Assembly (NCBI RefSeq): GCF_947623445.1
Contig: NC_135248.1
Span: 5,208,977-5,272,976, forward strand
Length of the DNA: 64,000 nucleotides
Reading direction: 5' to 3'
Source: Clavelina lepadiformis
Taxonomy: Eukaryota > Chordata > Ascidiacea > Aplousobranchia > Clavelinidae
Both the position numbers and the translations under genes were made by a program. Positions 39,283 through 51,178 of the stretch are shown here, in pieces. Numbering within the stretch: the first letter of the stretch is position 1; each line of letters begins with the position of its first letter. Below the pieces are notes generated by a model. It was given only the letters and a program-made list of their open reading frames with translations, was not told where the DNA came from and did no database searches.

Positions 39283-39698
39283 TAGGGATGTGCCGCGAAG
39301 AAGATTATTCGGGTTCGTGCGAACCCGAATATCATGAAGGTCGACCCGAACGAATCCCGAATCTATTCGTATTAGAACGAAACAATAAAATTTCCTCCAA
39401 AAGTTGTCAAGTCTTGCTTCTAAAATGACGTAATCGTTAAACAAATATATAAAAATAGTGTTTAAAAAACGATCAAAAAAGCAAAATCGTTAGGAAAACA
39501 ACCTTCATTGAAAGTACTGCTGACTCTAGTTTAGCATTGTCGGGAAACTAGATCATCATTTTTTACGAAAGTCAGTAAATTTATAAGTAATATTGTATTC
39601 GGGTTCGCCATTGTGGGTATTCGTGTTCGCCCGAATCTTCCATAAAAGCGATATTCGGCGAATCTATTCGGGTTTAGGTTCTTATCGGCCCATCCCTA
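39283..39698. mobile_element. hAT-like MITE with ATTCGGG-rich ends, 8-bp target duplication
   Basis: The 416-bp element starts TAGGGATGTGCC and ends GGCCCATCCCTA. It is flanked by identical TTATACAT on both sides (39275-39282 and 39699-39706). About 90 bp at each end carry repeated ATTCGGGTTCG/CGAACCCGAAT in both orientations and can fold back. The middle is AT-rich. There is no transposase frame. The 8-bp duplication points to hAT mobilisation. Confidence 0.9.
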
Positions 39699-39860
39699 TT
39701 ATACATAGAAAACCCCATAAATTCTATAACGTAAAGCGTTGCATGACTAAGTTTAAGTCTACGACGTAAGTTTACTGGTCAGAAATGGAAACACTGGTTA
39801 TCGTCAGTTGTTCATTACCCATTTACCGCTGTAGTTTATACTATTGAATGATTGAAATTT

Positions 39861-40064
39861 TTTTGTATTGTTTATTTTTTGCCACTATCTGTGTGGAGCG
39901 AAAGTTAGGATGATATCAGTTGGAGTTATAGCACAATGAAACAGATGCTCACGAACAATTAACGAGCAGGAAAAAGTGGCAAAACATGCAAGGTAGCAAC
40001 CATAGAATTGTGCTATAAGATGGTAGGCTAGCATGGCCACCAAACCAACAAAATAGTTTCTAAA
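39861..40064. repeat. Dispersed repeat, second copy
   Basis: Matches 25600-25815 over about 200 bp in the same order and orientation, with many substitutions. The boundaries are where the similarity visibly stops. The class is unknown. Confidence 0.65.
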
Positions 40065-40899
40065 ACTTGTTTGTTTTTTGGTCTTAACAATGATTAGGCT
40101 ATAGTCATCATTATTTTATTTTGTCTCATAGATATCTTCGAAAATTGCTTGTGATTTCATTACTCGTGAGCAGTATTTGAGTGTTGTCTATTATAATTTA
40201 TAACATAAAAAGTTGTAAACGATCTGGAGACTGGGGCAGTGATTGGTTAAAACTTAAAACAGCTTTTAGGCTAATGCCGTAGCTTTTGTAAGTCGGTGCC
40301 TTTAAATATCACGTGATGCTTATGGTTGATATAGAATGTAAGGTTTTTGTGCATTTACTGATTGAACAAAAGGATTAGGCTAGATTATTGATCCATGTGC
40401 GTGGGTCGCGTGTGTGGAATGCAGCAAAGGTGTGTCCAGAGTAAGGACTTAACAAGGAATGTGGTACTGTAAGCTACTATCATGGAAAAAAATTTGTATA
40501 ATTTCAAAGTTGTAAACTCGTAATATGCATTACCCATGATTAGCCTATAGATTATTGGATGGTATGATTATACCACCCAGAACACTTATCCTTGGGTTTA
40601 CAACCAAGGCAATTTAAACATATTTATAAGTAGCCACCTGCTAGTACCTTGCCGTTTAGTCAGTTACAATGTACAGTTTTAAAAGTATAGCTGTATTGCA
40701 TAAACGTATGTGTTGAAATGGTCAAGCATTTGGTGTAGTATCAAATCGTATTGTATACATGTATCATAGAATAAGTACCGTATTTATCTTTGGATTGAAG
40801 AAAGTATATATAGGCCTATACATTACTTTAACTTGGTGATGGTTCCGCTCTGCTCAAGCCCTGTTGGATAGTGCTGGTTACTGAGATAGTCCATGTTTT

Positions 40900-41085
40900 T
40901 TAATTTGGTTTGTGGTCTTGCCCAAATTTGAAACTGTTTGCCAAGACCACTGACTTGGAACAATAGTTATTAATTTCAGGGGGTAATACAGCAACGGAGT
41001 CAACCTCTTCAGGTTCTAGCATCCAACTCAATTTGCAACTCCAACGTTCAAACCACTGCGCAACCAAGACCAAAGTGTTAGTGAC
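40900..41085 (-). repeat. Possible tRNA-derived SINE
   Basis: The minus strand from about 41085 has an A-box-like GGTTGCGCAGTGG. A shortened B-box-like GGTTGACTCC follows about 70 bp later, then a GTCTTGGCAAACAG / TTTGGGCAAG body. It is diverged; I cannot see a poly-A end or target repeats. Confidence 0.35.
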
Positions 41086-41504
41086 AACTGGCTTGATTTT
41101 TTATCCCCACCGTGCTTTTAACGAAAAATGATTGATTGAAGCTCACAATTTACCCTGGTAAAATGTTTAGCTTCAGAATTTTGTCTTGAAACTCGGTGTG
41201 CATGAGCACAAGACATTAATCTCAACCTTAAGGTGTATATACAACTGCCATAAAACTTGGATCAGGTTAAATATGCTGGCATTTATATTAAGGATAATCT
41301 TTTTTTAAATTGCTAATATGTTAAAGTAATAGGGTTAAGTAAAATAAAGACACTCATAACATGTCCTGAATTTGTTCTTTCATGTACATACAGCACTATT
41401 TTACATTGACCTACACTTGGTTTAACATTAATAAACCCATAACCGTATTATTAAAACATCTGATACAGCAGAAGTGCATAAGAGTCTGCAAGAGCTCAGC
41501 AGAA

Positions 41505-41510
41505 ATGTAG
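41505..41510 (+). promoter_or_regulatory. Start-stop upstream ORF before SLC48A1
   Basis: ATG is immediately followed by TAG, two nucleotides before the chosen SLC48A1 ATG and in another frame. If the 5' UTR includes it, scanning ribosomes would meet a one-codon uORF directly before the main start. That can reduce or condition initiation. Confidence 0.45.
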
Positions 41511-41512
41511 CA

Positions 41513-43224
41513 ATGTTGTCTGGAGAGGGAGCTTCGTATTTCTTAATTGTATACAGAATAATATTTTCTGGATTTGCAATCATCATTGGTTTGTCGGGAT
41601 TCATTGTTTGGTTGACAGTGCTGGGTTTAAATCAACAAGCCTATGCCACTGTTGCATATGCAGGTTTCTCAGGTAAATAGTTTGTTTAAACATTTTGCTA
41701 ACTTTGTTTTATGGGTAAATAACTTTCAAGATGTTTTATGTTTCGTAGGTGTTATAGCAATATGGAATTTTGTCTTGCATTTGATGCATTTTCAAGACTT
41801 GTGGAGGACTTGGCTCAAAGGATTACGGATATTTATTGCAGCAGGGATTTTGTTTGCTGCTATTTCAATTGTTTCATTTATTGCTTTTATTGCAGTTGCA
41901 GCAGTTCGCAAAGAAAGTAAGTTGCGATAAATTAACACTTCTTTTTAATATTAAAAAGATAGTTACAGTAAAGTTCGGTTAATACATCCACCTTGGGACC
42001 AGCCGATTTTGGGTAATAAGGGGTGGTTGTAATTACCGGTTTTTCTAAAACTGCAAATGAACAACTCCCTGGGGGTCAACATGTAATCAATGTATTCTAC
42101 TGTATTTATTCAACATGTAGACTAGAACAAGCAAGACACTTTGGCTGCAATAAGATGATTTTCTAAAACAGTCTGCTTGATTAGATATTTGTTCTTAATC
42201 GATCGTTGTGTTTTCACAATAACTTACATAGCTTGTTCCATAGGAATTTTGTTCATAATAGGCCATTACAATAGACCCCGCTTATTATGACTACCTTGGG
42301 ACCAGACCATTTTGCTCATAATATCTGAATGGTCACAATAACTGAAACTGTTACATTACCATTTAACTACACCAGGATACAGTTAGGCACAAAATGACAA
42401 AAAACATTGAATTCATTATTTATTTCACTAACATTAAACAGCGACATCATAGTGAATGTCAGTGGATGAATTGGTAATACACATGGCACAATTGTCATTC
42501 GCCACGGTTAAATTGCATAGTTGACACGAAAAAGTGGTCATAATATCCGAATACTGGTCATAGTAAACGGAGAATTTTATATGGCAAAGTTCGAGGCCGA
42601 ACTAAAATGGTCTAAATTAAGCGGATTCTACTGTACTACCAGTTATCATGTTAGTATTCGCCCAAGAAAATCCTCTTGGTATTCACCTCCTGAAGTGTTT
42701 TTTGTTAAAAAAACTGGGTTTTGCAGTTGTAATGGCACTGTATTTTGTTAATATAATTCTATCAAATTTAGTAGCATAAAAATGTATGTGTTTGTAAGAA
42801 AATAAGATTTAAAAATTAAGATTCCAACACCTAACCATTATTCCAGCTTTTGAAGTGTTTGTGAAGTGCTCAAACTAAACAATATTTTAAAAAGCTAAAG
42901 GCAAGTTTAAATTAATCTGATCCTGAAAGTTAAATGATGTTTGATTTGACAGGGTGGTTTTAAGCTATGTTGAAGAGCTTGCAGTTCAGCAGTTTACTGC
43001 AAAGCGGAGATCGTAACATTTAATAAATCTATTGAGTGTGTTAAATCAACCGGTTGACGAATGTGAACAGTTTTCAATTTCTCTTTTTAGAAATGGACGA
43101 GAAGAGTTTCTATGTCGCTGCAATTTGGAGTGGATGGAGTGCAATTTTATCTTTTTTTTTGCATCGACATTCTAAGAAATACAGAAATGAATTTGCAGAC
43201 CTAACAGCACTACTTGAATTTTGA
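41513..43224 (+). CDS. SLC48A1: Heme transporter HRG1 (SLC48A1)
   Basis: Exons 41513-41672, 41749-41916 and 43091-43224 join in phase to 153 residues (human is 146). The protein has four hydrophobic segments. The second and third frame the family's conserved region: a His-Leu-Met-His-Phe-Gln-Asp stretch followed by Leu-Trp-Arg-Thr-Trp-Leu-Lys-Gly-Leu-Arg. The C-terminus is Tyr-Arg-Asn-Glu-Phe-Ala-Asp-Leu-Thr-Ala-Leu-Leu-Glu-Phe, close to the human FADISILSDF tail. It contains a DxxxLL-type endolysosomal sorting motif. HRG1 exports heme from endosomes and lysosomes into the cytosol. The start is chosen at 41513 because the length then fits the family. Upstream sequence in the same frame has no other ATG, and an acceptor-like AG lies at 41466-41467. 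A start-stop ATGTAG precedes it (41505-41510). Two MITEs sit in the second intron. Confidence 0.93.
41966..42102. mobile_element. pogo/Tigger-like MITE 1 in the SLC48A1 intron
   Basis: 137 bp bounded by TA on both sides. It starts CAGTAAAGTTCGGTTAATAC and ends GTATTCTACTG. The CAGTARA.. ends and the CTTGGGACCAG stretch resemble pogo-type inverted repeats. It is non-coding and diverged. Confidence 0.5.
42269..42633. mobile_element. pogo/Tigger-like MITE 2 in the SLC48A1 intron
   Basis: 365 bp bounded by TA. It starts CAATAGACCCCGCTTATTATG and ends with the approximate complement AAGCGGATTCTACTG. The interior repeats GGTCATAATATCYGAAT, and CTTGGGACCAG is shared with the neighbouring MITE 1. 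No transposase is present. Confidence 0.6.
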
Positions 43225-44252
43225 CTGTATTTGCATTTATCGCAAAATGATCTACCTATTTCAACAGCAACAGCCCATAAAATTGCATGCACTACTCCCT
43301 GTCTAACAGTTATTAAAAGCTTTTTATGAACCATAACTTTGTATTTTAAACCAGTTGGATCTAAGGAAATGTTTAGATGAATTGTTTAGTTCTATTTTTA
43401 CATATCGATTCTGTTGCCTACTCTCCGTTCACACATTACTAGATGTGCTTGTTATTTGTTGCCATAATACATAATATTTTATATAGATCTCAGTTTAATG
43501 AATGAATTTCAAAAAATCAAGCTTACGATTAGTTTACTAATGCATTATTTCTCCAGAATCCCCAATGCATAGTTATTGACAGGCTATGTATCTATTTTGA
43601 AACTATGAGTTACTTCATTCTCCCTACCACATCTTGAAAGCATTGTTTAATTACTATTTAAGCAGTTGTCAGCAAGCACTAGACAGCATTTGTTTATGAA
43701 GCAAAGCTTGCCTGCTGCTGTAGTATTGCTTGATTCGAAACAATTGTGCATACAAGTATATTTGCTTTGTCATAGTTGTAATGATCCGAGTCGTCTTAAG
43801 TTCATACAAGGCATTTCAAAAAGTAATTTGACTTGATCTAAATCACAGATAGCTGAAGTCCATTGTATTTATTCCTAGTTCTATACAAGCACATAACTTG
43901 CAAAATTGGAAGCTTCATATTTGTGTTTGAACCACTTTATTATACTAATTACTTTTGGAACGTTTTGTGAAAAAATGCTTTTGCGCGGATTATCTACAGC
44001 TAATTACTTGTAAAACAAAGTTACATGTTTGATTTACATATGCAGTTGTCTAAACTGACATGATTTTTGTTAATTTTCTGCAGAATTTTACACTACAAGC
44101 TGCCTAGCCCAAAATGGGCCACCGAAACTAATTCTAAATCCTGCTGATATATTGCTCTACTTAACACTGCATTTACTTTTACATTGCCGCACTGTGGAGA
44201 AAATAAACTGCTCTAATACAGCAAGTTTTGTTTCAGGTTTGTTCATTTTATA
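43225..44252. other. 3' region between convergent SLC48A1 and THOC6
   Basis: No coding exon or repeat was recognised. It is mostly the presumed long 3' UTR of SLC48A1, whose first canonical AATAAA is at 44202-44207, only 46 bp from the THOC6 stop on the other strand. Confidence 0.45.
44202..44207 (+). terminator. Candidate poly(A) signal of SLC48A1
   Basis: The first AATAAA after the SLC48A1 stop, about 980 bp downstream. Its distance makes the assignment uncertain. Confidence 0.4.
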
Positions 44253-47103
44253 TTAGCAAAACTCAGACTTACAACAAGGCACTAATGAAAGCGTCATTCC
44301 AAGATAACCAAGGTTTGTAAAGACATCCATTTTCCAGCTGCTACCAGTGATAACCATTGGCAATAGTAGGTTTCCCTTGTCTGAAGACTTACAGGAAATG
44401 CTAAATATGTTATTAATGTTACACGGCGTGCTTGCCTTTTTCTGTCCATTCACATGCCAGCGATGTAGAATTGGTTGATTGCCACCAGCAATAATTTCAT
44501 CTTGAAAGTAACGTACGGTGTTGGGTGTGAAACAGGAGTCATTACCCTCAGAATTCTGCATCAAATCATTTGAAAACGTACAAGACATAAATTGACTAAG
44601 CCGGATAGTTAAAACAAATTATTATCATTGTAAAAAGTAAATAGATATTATATACGTTTTGCTAAATTATAGTGAAGAAATAAATATTTTTTATTTCATT
44701 AAATTTAAGATTTAAATGTAGTTGAGAATTACTTAAATCACTTCTATGAAGCATGAAATTTACATTGGTGAAGCTGAGAAATCCCAGTGTCGCTATTTTA
44801 TGGGCAAAATTCTTTGAGATTAATGCATTTAAAAAGCAATCTATTATTTAACCAACCTCAACATCCAACACTGATACAAGACTCGATGATTTAACATGCC
44901 AGAGCGATGTGTGAGGTCCACCACCGAATGCTAGCCATTCACCATTTGGATCTGCAGTAACACAGGATACCCATTTGCCTACTTCTGGTCTATTTAATTG
45001 GGAATTGGCATGAGGAAGAAAAGTGCCTGTGCAGCTGTTGCTTCTGGAGTCCCATATCTAAGAAAAGTGGAATTGTGTTTAAGATCTTTTATTTTAAGAA
45101 TAACTGATAGATTAGATCATGTATCATTCAGATTTTACTGCTGAAAAAAAGTTAATAAAAGGACATAAAAAAGTTTAGTTAGCTTAAGTTAAAAGTTAAG
45201 CTTTTCAAATATGTATATGGAAATGATATATAAACTTAGGCTGAAGTTAGGTTAAATAACATATCACGCTTAGATAATAATGGTAAGTATAGTATTTATT
45301 TTTATGTTACATGAGCTTAGAATGCAGTGTTGCAACTACTGAAGTTAATTTTCTAACCGACTTCGGTCGCATTTTGATATGGTTTAACCTGCATCAAAAC
45401 AAGGGTACGCAAATAGTGGATTGTGAGAAAAAAATTAAACTTATTCAGTTTGATTACCTTGCAAGTATTAAATTTGCTACCACTACGTTACAGTTGCTTT
45501 ATCTGTCTGCCTTCGATGTTTACTGTTACCGATGTAAAATTAGCCACTTTGCATCACAAACTTTGTTCATGATCCAATTAGCCTATATTGTAACTTTACA
45601 CTGTATTCTTGATTGGTTTCTATATCTTAGTTTCCAGGCAATTAGCCATCTTACTGACAGGTGAAGCAGCCAACGTGTGGGTCAAAAACTTTTTTTTTGG
45701 GCCGTGCTAAAAACTATTTGCAGACTCTTTGTCTTGAATAGCTATTATATATCTATATCCCAGCAATGGGCTCTTTACGGCACAGTTGATGATTTCGTGC
45801 GGCCTAGTAAAAGGTTTTCATTAAATATTTAAGTGTGCTCAGTGTGTTGACAATTAGCCTTCATTTTGATAAGCAGCAAAAAAATTGCCAAGCAAACTCT
45901 GGTCATTAAAAACTGGCTGAAAACAAACCTGGGGCGAGATTACAACATTAAACTAGTAAATGAGAAAAAGACATATTACAGTAGCTAGTTAATTGCAAGC
46001 GAAGTTATTATGCGATTACAAGAAAATCTTGCTATTGTCTCGTAAAGCTTACACACTAAAAAGCAACAGGCATCAAATCTAAGGAAAAAGGACTAGATGA
46101 ATGAGCAAAATCTGGCGCAACTGCATTTACAGTATTTTAGTTAAAGTTGAAACAGAAGCACTTTGGTACTTCCAACCAGAGTTGTAACTTATAGTAACCA
46201 AGTGCTGTTCAGCTCGGGTCAACTTATAGTTACGATCTATATCGAAGAAATCGACCCTATCCTAATGTATGGTCATGGTTGTCATCGGTCTGGACTCAAA
46301 AATAAGGACAATGAATTTTCCTAAAAAAACGAGATACTATTTGCACTATTTCTTAATGTTGGTATCTCTTTGGTACCAAATAGTATACTAAAGGGGTCGA
46401 AATGCCCAAAGTTGGAACCGCTGCCCTAAAAATAAGACAATAATAAAGACGCAAGTGAAAATAAGCACATTAGTATTTTTTCAGACATTGTACTTGAAAA
46501 CAAGCACGGAAAGGTAACCCTGTGTATAGTGTATAAATAACCAAGCTAACCAACCTTGACACTTCCGTCTTCAGAAGCAGTGACTATGCCATCGCCAAGC
46601 AAATCGATATCATGAATATATTCCGTGTGCTGATTGTAAGACTCAACACATGTTCCAGTGTTTAAATCCCATTGTACAGCAATGTTGTCATCCCCACCAC
46701 TGTACAGTATATCATCCTTTGCCTTATAACAAAGGCAGTTGTAACTTGAGATCTGTGTATCCTTGCCAGCCAGACTCGTGGATGATGCTTTCGTTTGGTT
46801 GTCGAGAGTCCATGATTTTTTAGGTTTGTTGTTTAAAATGTCAGACCATTTCCATCCAGTTATAGGACCTTCACCGGCACTTATTAAATACTTCTGTGTG
46901 GTCTGCAAAGCATGTACAGGTCCAGGATGTGCTTTAATAACAGCGACTGGTTTTTCACTTCTTTCAGCAGGATTTGGTGACAAAGCACTGGACAAGTTGA
47001 ACATGCAAATGTAACCATAATTATTTCCAACTGCAAGGTATTTTCCACAAGGGGATAGGGCAGAACAATACATGGAGACATGTAGCATATCACGTAACTC
47101 CAT
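44253..47103 (-). CDS. THOC6: THOC6, WD40 subunit of the THO/TREX mRNA-export complex
   Basis: Three minus-strand exons (47103-46555, 45057-44857, 44555-44253) join in phase 0 to 350 residues (human is 341). The N-terminal segment Leu-Ser-Pro-Cys-Gly-Lys-Tyr-Leu-Ala...Gly-Asn-Asn-Tyr-Gly matches THOC6 blade 1. Later WD40 blades show Gly-Gly-Asp-Asp and Trp-Asp-Leu-Asn-Thr-Gly. The end Met-Asp-Val-Phe-Thr-Asn-Leu-Gly-Tyr is the diagnostic THOC6 C-terminus. The protein works in the nucleus in THO/TREX, coupling transcription and splicing to mRNA export. The start at 47103 is preceded by only 5 nt after an acceptor-like AG (47110-47109). Either a leader is spliced there or a short N-terminal exon is missed: the human protein has about 15 more residues. 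A MITE lies in the first intron. Confidence 0.93.
46274..46522. mobile_element. hAT-like MITE, copy 3 (in THOC6 intron 1)
   Basis: 249 bp, related to the copies at 11096 and 14631: ATCGGTCT..ACTCAAAAATAAG, a GGTATCTCTTTGGTAC block, a CTGCCCTAAAAATAAGAC block. The ends are CATGGTTGTCA and GGTAACCCTG. It is flanked by TGTATGGT and TGTATAGT, an 8-bp duplication with one change. It is older than copy 1, and shortened. Confidence 0.8.
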
Positions 47104-47934
47104 GTCCTCTTTTCTTTAAACAAATACCGTAATTTAAGTTGGTGTTGTGTCTAATACTGCTAGTCTTTTCTCAAATAAAAAACTGCAAAATTAACTACAC
47201 TAACTGTTTAAGGGAGAAGGAATAGGCTTAAATCAATAACAAAAATGAAATAACACATATCATTTCCTTATTCATGAGTAATGACTGATGGAGAATTTTT
47301 TTGTTTTGAGATCAATTAGCATGTAATCTACTAAACTTGATCTGTTACACAAATATTGATGTTTGGTACTGATGCATGTAACAAGTTGCATTAGCCTCGC
47401 ATGGTGGAAACTCGAAATGTGTTTCACAGTGTAGGTAGTAGGGTTGCACTGATTAATTGGTCATTTTCCTGATCAATTAATTTTTGACCAATTGAAAAAT
47501 TGCCCATGAGTTGACCGGCACTTTCTTTGAAAGTCGTAGCACTCCTGCTTGCTTTCCTTTAGCAATCAAGTAAGCACTCCATAGCATGCAGTGATCACTA
47601 ATCACAATGCAAGTTTCATAAAGAGTTACACTGTTAAATAAAGAATTCCTAAAAAGAGCATGACAACAGTCAAAACATGTGGAATCAAACAGAACTAAAA
47701 CACTGTCATGACATTTTGATGTCACATCATGAAAAGGTAGTGACAGAGTGTCTAGCTCAACGATGAGCAAACTGCGGCTCGTGAGCTTTTGTTTGTGGCC
47801 TGACAAGAAAATACAGCAGTTTTTGACAAAAAATCCTGTGTGCAAAGATGCAAATTTTGGTGTGATGGTAGGATCCAAACCTTAGTTCTTTGTGTCTTTT
47901 CTTTTTCTATTTATTATAAAACAGTGTGAAGATC

Positions 47935-47989
47935 GGCGTGCACTTTGATGGATCTCGTGCGTGCAAGTGCCACATTTTCTACTATGGGA
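47935..47989. repeat. 55-bp dispersed motif, copy C
   Basis: Best matched to 20741-20795 and, in its core, to 13232-13286. It lies next to hAT-like sequence, which might be its source. Confidence 0.55.
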
Positions 47990-48133
47990 TTGTGGCTCTT
48001 CAATATCTCAATTTAATAGCGTAAGTTATTACCTTGCAATTAAACTTTGTTTAATTTTGTTGCGTTTTTCCATGTCGTTTTTCCATGTTCACAAAGTAAA
48101 CGATACTGGGTTACCAGTGATAACCTATGCTTT

Positions 48134-48215
48134 TTCGGGTCTAGTGGATAAGTGCACAACCGCAGGGTGCCTTTGTATACTTGATCCCAGGTACTGTGTA
48201 TTCAAATCGTGACAT
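48134..48215 (+). repeat. Possible SINE head (tRNA-like)
   Basis: A TCTAGTGGATAAGTGC stretch resembles an A box. ATTCAAATCGTG about 55 bp later resembles a B box. The arms do not form a full cloverleaf. The remainder is T-rich. Confidence 0.3.
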
Positions 48216-51114
48216 CAAGAGATGAGGTTGTGCACTTCTGCAACAGACTTGCTTTTTGTTTCGGACAAGATTTTTCTGCCCTCTCCCCTTTTGTGCTCTC
48301 ATTTTTTTGGCTACAGTTTGTGGTTTGGACGTCTTAAAGGTTTAACGACAGACTGTGACTTCCTTTTTTTATCGTTTGTCTTTACCCTTTTTTTGCTCTC
48401 ATTTTTTGGTTGTTTGCTTCTTTTTCCTCAAACGCTGTATATTTCTTTGTTTCCACTGACGGCAGACGTTTCGCTCCAACCCCATGTGGTACTTTAGTAT
48501 CAAAACCACTATTGAAAAAGCGTACCGATATCACTGGTAACCGTACATGAGCACATGAGATCTTTAGATACCTATTATAAGCCTAAAACATGATCTCACC
48601 ACATATATATAGGATATCGTCTCAAACATTATTGGAAACACATACTTTCATTGGATAAAGTGTCTGTTGAAAGGTTTGGTAATTTTTTTATGCATAATTT
48701 AGAAGCTTAGTTTAATTAAACTTTATCGCACTAACTATCAAATTAGGCTACTAGTATACAGGCTTCGGCTACCAATGGTTTACAAAAGTATGACATATGA
48801 ACCACGAGTGCGCGTCAAAAAAGTGGCTCCAAGAGTTTTGTGCGCCATTGTCGAATCAACGCTAAGATTGCAAGGATCTCCAAGGTTGTTTGGATAACTA
48901 AATTAATAAACTTAAACTTGATTCCTTAAATTATATGAGCTCTTATTTATTTCACGGACTAAGTTGTCCCAAACCAACTCGTAGGTGTATCATGTAATTT
49001 CGTATCGAATTTTATGGTATCACAATGTTTAACCTTGCGCTGACAAATGTTTTGTCCGACTGGCGACAACTCCGCAGTGATTCCTTACAATCCTTACACT
49101 CGAGCCTTTTGAGGCTTCAGTGCACGCCAAAATTTGCTTTCTTGCATGCACGATTTTTTGTCGAAAACTTCCATCATAGGGCATAGGCTAGCCTACTTTC
49201 ACGTTCCAGTCGGGACCAGAAGTAGGTTCATTCATTCCATTTATTTTTCGACTTAATTTTGAGGGACGAAAAGGTTTGCTTTTAATCGTGTCTTTAAAAC
49301 TATTTTTACCGTTTTTTATTAACTTGTGCTTGTCTTAATTGGACGTTAAATTTTGTGATGTCCAGGTAACCTACCTAGTATGTGATAGCTTAAACTAATC
49401 TTAATGCTCCTGAAATTTATGGGTTCAGTGGCCGTGCGAATTGTTACCAACAATTATTAGGCTACCTTAATTATTTTTGGGCACGTTTTTAAGCGTTTTC
49501 AGCTTGTCACTTTTTTTCTGTTCATTAGTACATGCTAATAACAACTAGTTTGATTTTTTCTTCCCCACCGCTCTTTTGACGAAAAAATATTCATTGATCA
49601 ATCTTTGTCATATCCATTCTCCAAATGAATAATAGACCTAACAGAACTAGGGTTGGGAGAAATCCGAATTTACTCGTAATTGAATTATGTATGTCATAAA
49701 TAGCTTAAAGCACCCAAGTTACTATTTTCTGTTCACTATAAACTTTAAGCATCAAAGAGCGCACTGATATTTTCAGACGTTTTTACTGCATCTAAGGTAT
49801 TAAAAAACCATTAATGTAACAGATTATAATTTCTTTATAAGCTATGCAGATCTTTCGTTCACCGTATTGGCACAAAGCCATGCACTATCACCACCTCAAC
49901 GCTTTACAGTTATGTGAAATGACAATTGGCACAATATATTGCCAAAACATGTAAGTTATTTTTTCTTAATGTACAGTATTTTTTAAATTTAAGCCAAAAG
50001 CTGTTGTAAACGTCATTTATTAGGCCTATGTAGTCCTAGCTGCATAAAGTTGAGTTGAACCTATTACGAAAGAACAGCCATTGTTTTTTGCTGCCAGCTT
50101 TTACCAAAAAAAATTGTGCATTCCAAGCTATTTCTCATTGTTTCTTGTTAACCTAACTTCCAGGTCCGGTCTAAATCTACCTTCAATGAAACCTTAAGTA
50201 AGTAAAATCAGCTTTTTGCATATCCATTCTTCAAATCACGTAACTTTAACAACAGGACAAAAAAATCCTATAAAGAAAATCTCGCAGTGCATACTGGTGT
50301 CTATGTATTGTTGTAACATAATAAATAAAAACAATAACAATGGTTTTTACCACTAACTGCACAAATTGTAGAAAAAAAAAAGTTTTTTGTTTTGCAATTA
50401 GCCAGTAATGCTTCGTACAAACATTTCGTTTGCAGGAATATTTTTTCGAAATTATACATTTGGTGCGACCACCGACGCACTGTCAAATTGCAAAAAAAAA
50501 ACATACCGTATGTACAGGTGATGGGTGTGATTGCTACATCTTTGAGAAAGTAATCTACTGAAACGAACACACTAGTTTTGGTAGTTTTGCAGATGCTTGA
50601 ATGATGAAATCGCGATCTCATTAGTGTACTATTTAAGCGTTTCTGGTTATTTAAAAAACATTATTGAAGTCTACCTACATGTGAAAACCAACATGTGTGA
50701 TGTCATCGAGTATTAAGCAATACTCGATCGAGTCCAAGTATTGAAAACATGCCGATGTGGTGCATTGTGGTCCCAATGGGCAAGTTGCGATGACATGTTT
50801 TAACTTTTCAATGACTGAAAGATAGGTTTTCATTCAGAATATTTTTCGCTTACCCTGTTTCAGTTGCCATGTGTTTAATCACATTGTATCATCAATGTTC
50901 ATAATCATGTTGACATTATGGCTACAAAAAATTCTAGTGATATCAAACTTTTTTCCAGTTGTTGGTGTAAAGTCAGAAAATTCTTAAATTATGTTATCAG
51001 CATTTGTTTCAAGCGCTGCATATTTAAACCTGATTTATGAAATAGACACTGTACCATACTTGCGGTAGCATGTTCATTGTTCACATGCTACATTGCTGTG
51101 TAGATAACGGCAAA

Positions 51115-51178
51115 GTTGATTTCTTTGGGTAGGCTTAGTTGATAGGTTGATTTCTTTGGGTAGTTGATTTCTTTGGGA
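51115..51178. repeat. Short tandem repeat upstream of SMARCAD1
   Basis: GTTGATTTCTTTGGGTAG occurs at 51115 and 51146, and a third shortened unit follows directly. It lies about 200 bp before the SMARCAD1 ATG, in the presumed promoter or 5' UTR. Confidence 0.75.

Larger units (their letters stand above)
36716..41460. other. Intergenic region between PAN2 and SLC48A1
   Basis: It contains MITEs (38513-38666, 39283-39698), a dispersed repeat (39861-40064), a SINE-like stretch (40900-41085), and a short CTCGAG-rich run (about 36970-37035). A GGTAGACCGCGG-type stretch near 37530-37610 looks like a decayed hAT end. No exon with coding similarity was found. Confidence 0.5.

Noticed and set aside
45311..45664. 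117-residue plus-strand frame
   Set aside because: Lies within the THOC6 intron on the opposite strand and has no recognisable similarity or compositional support.
47477..47878. 133-residue minus-strand frame as a gene
   Set aside because: No domain, no splice support, and it overlaps hAT-like sequence with a GCGGCTCGTGAGC stretch.
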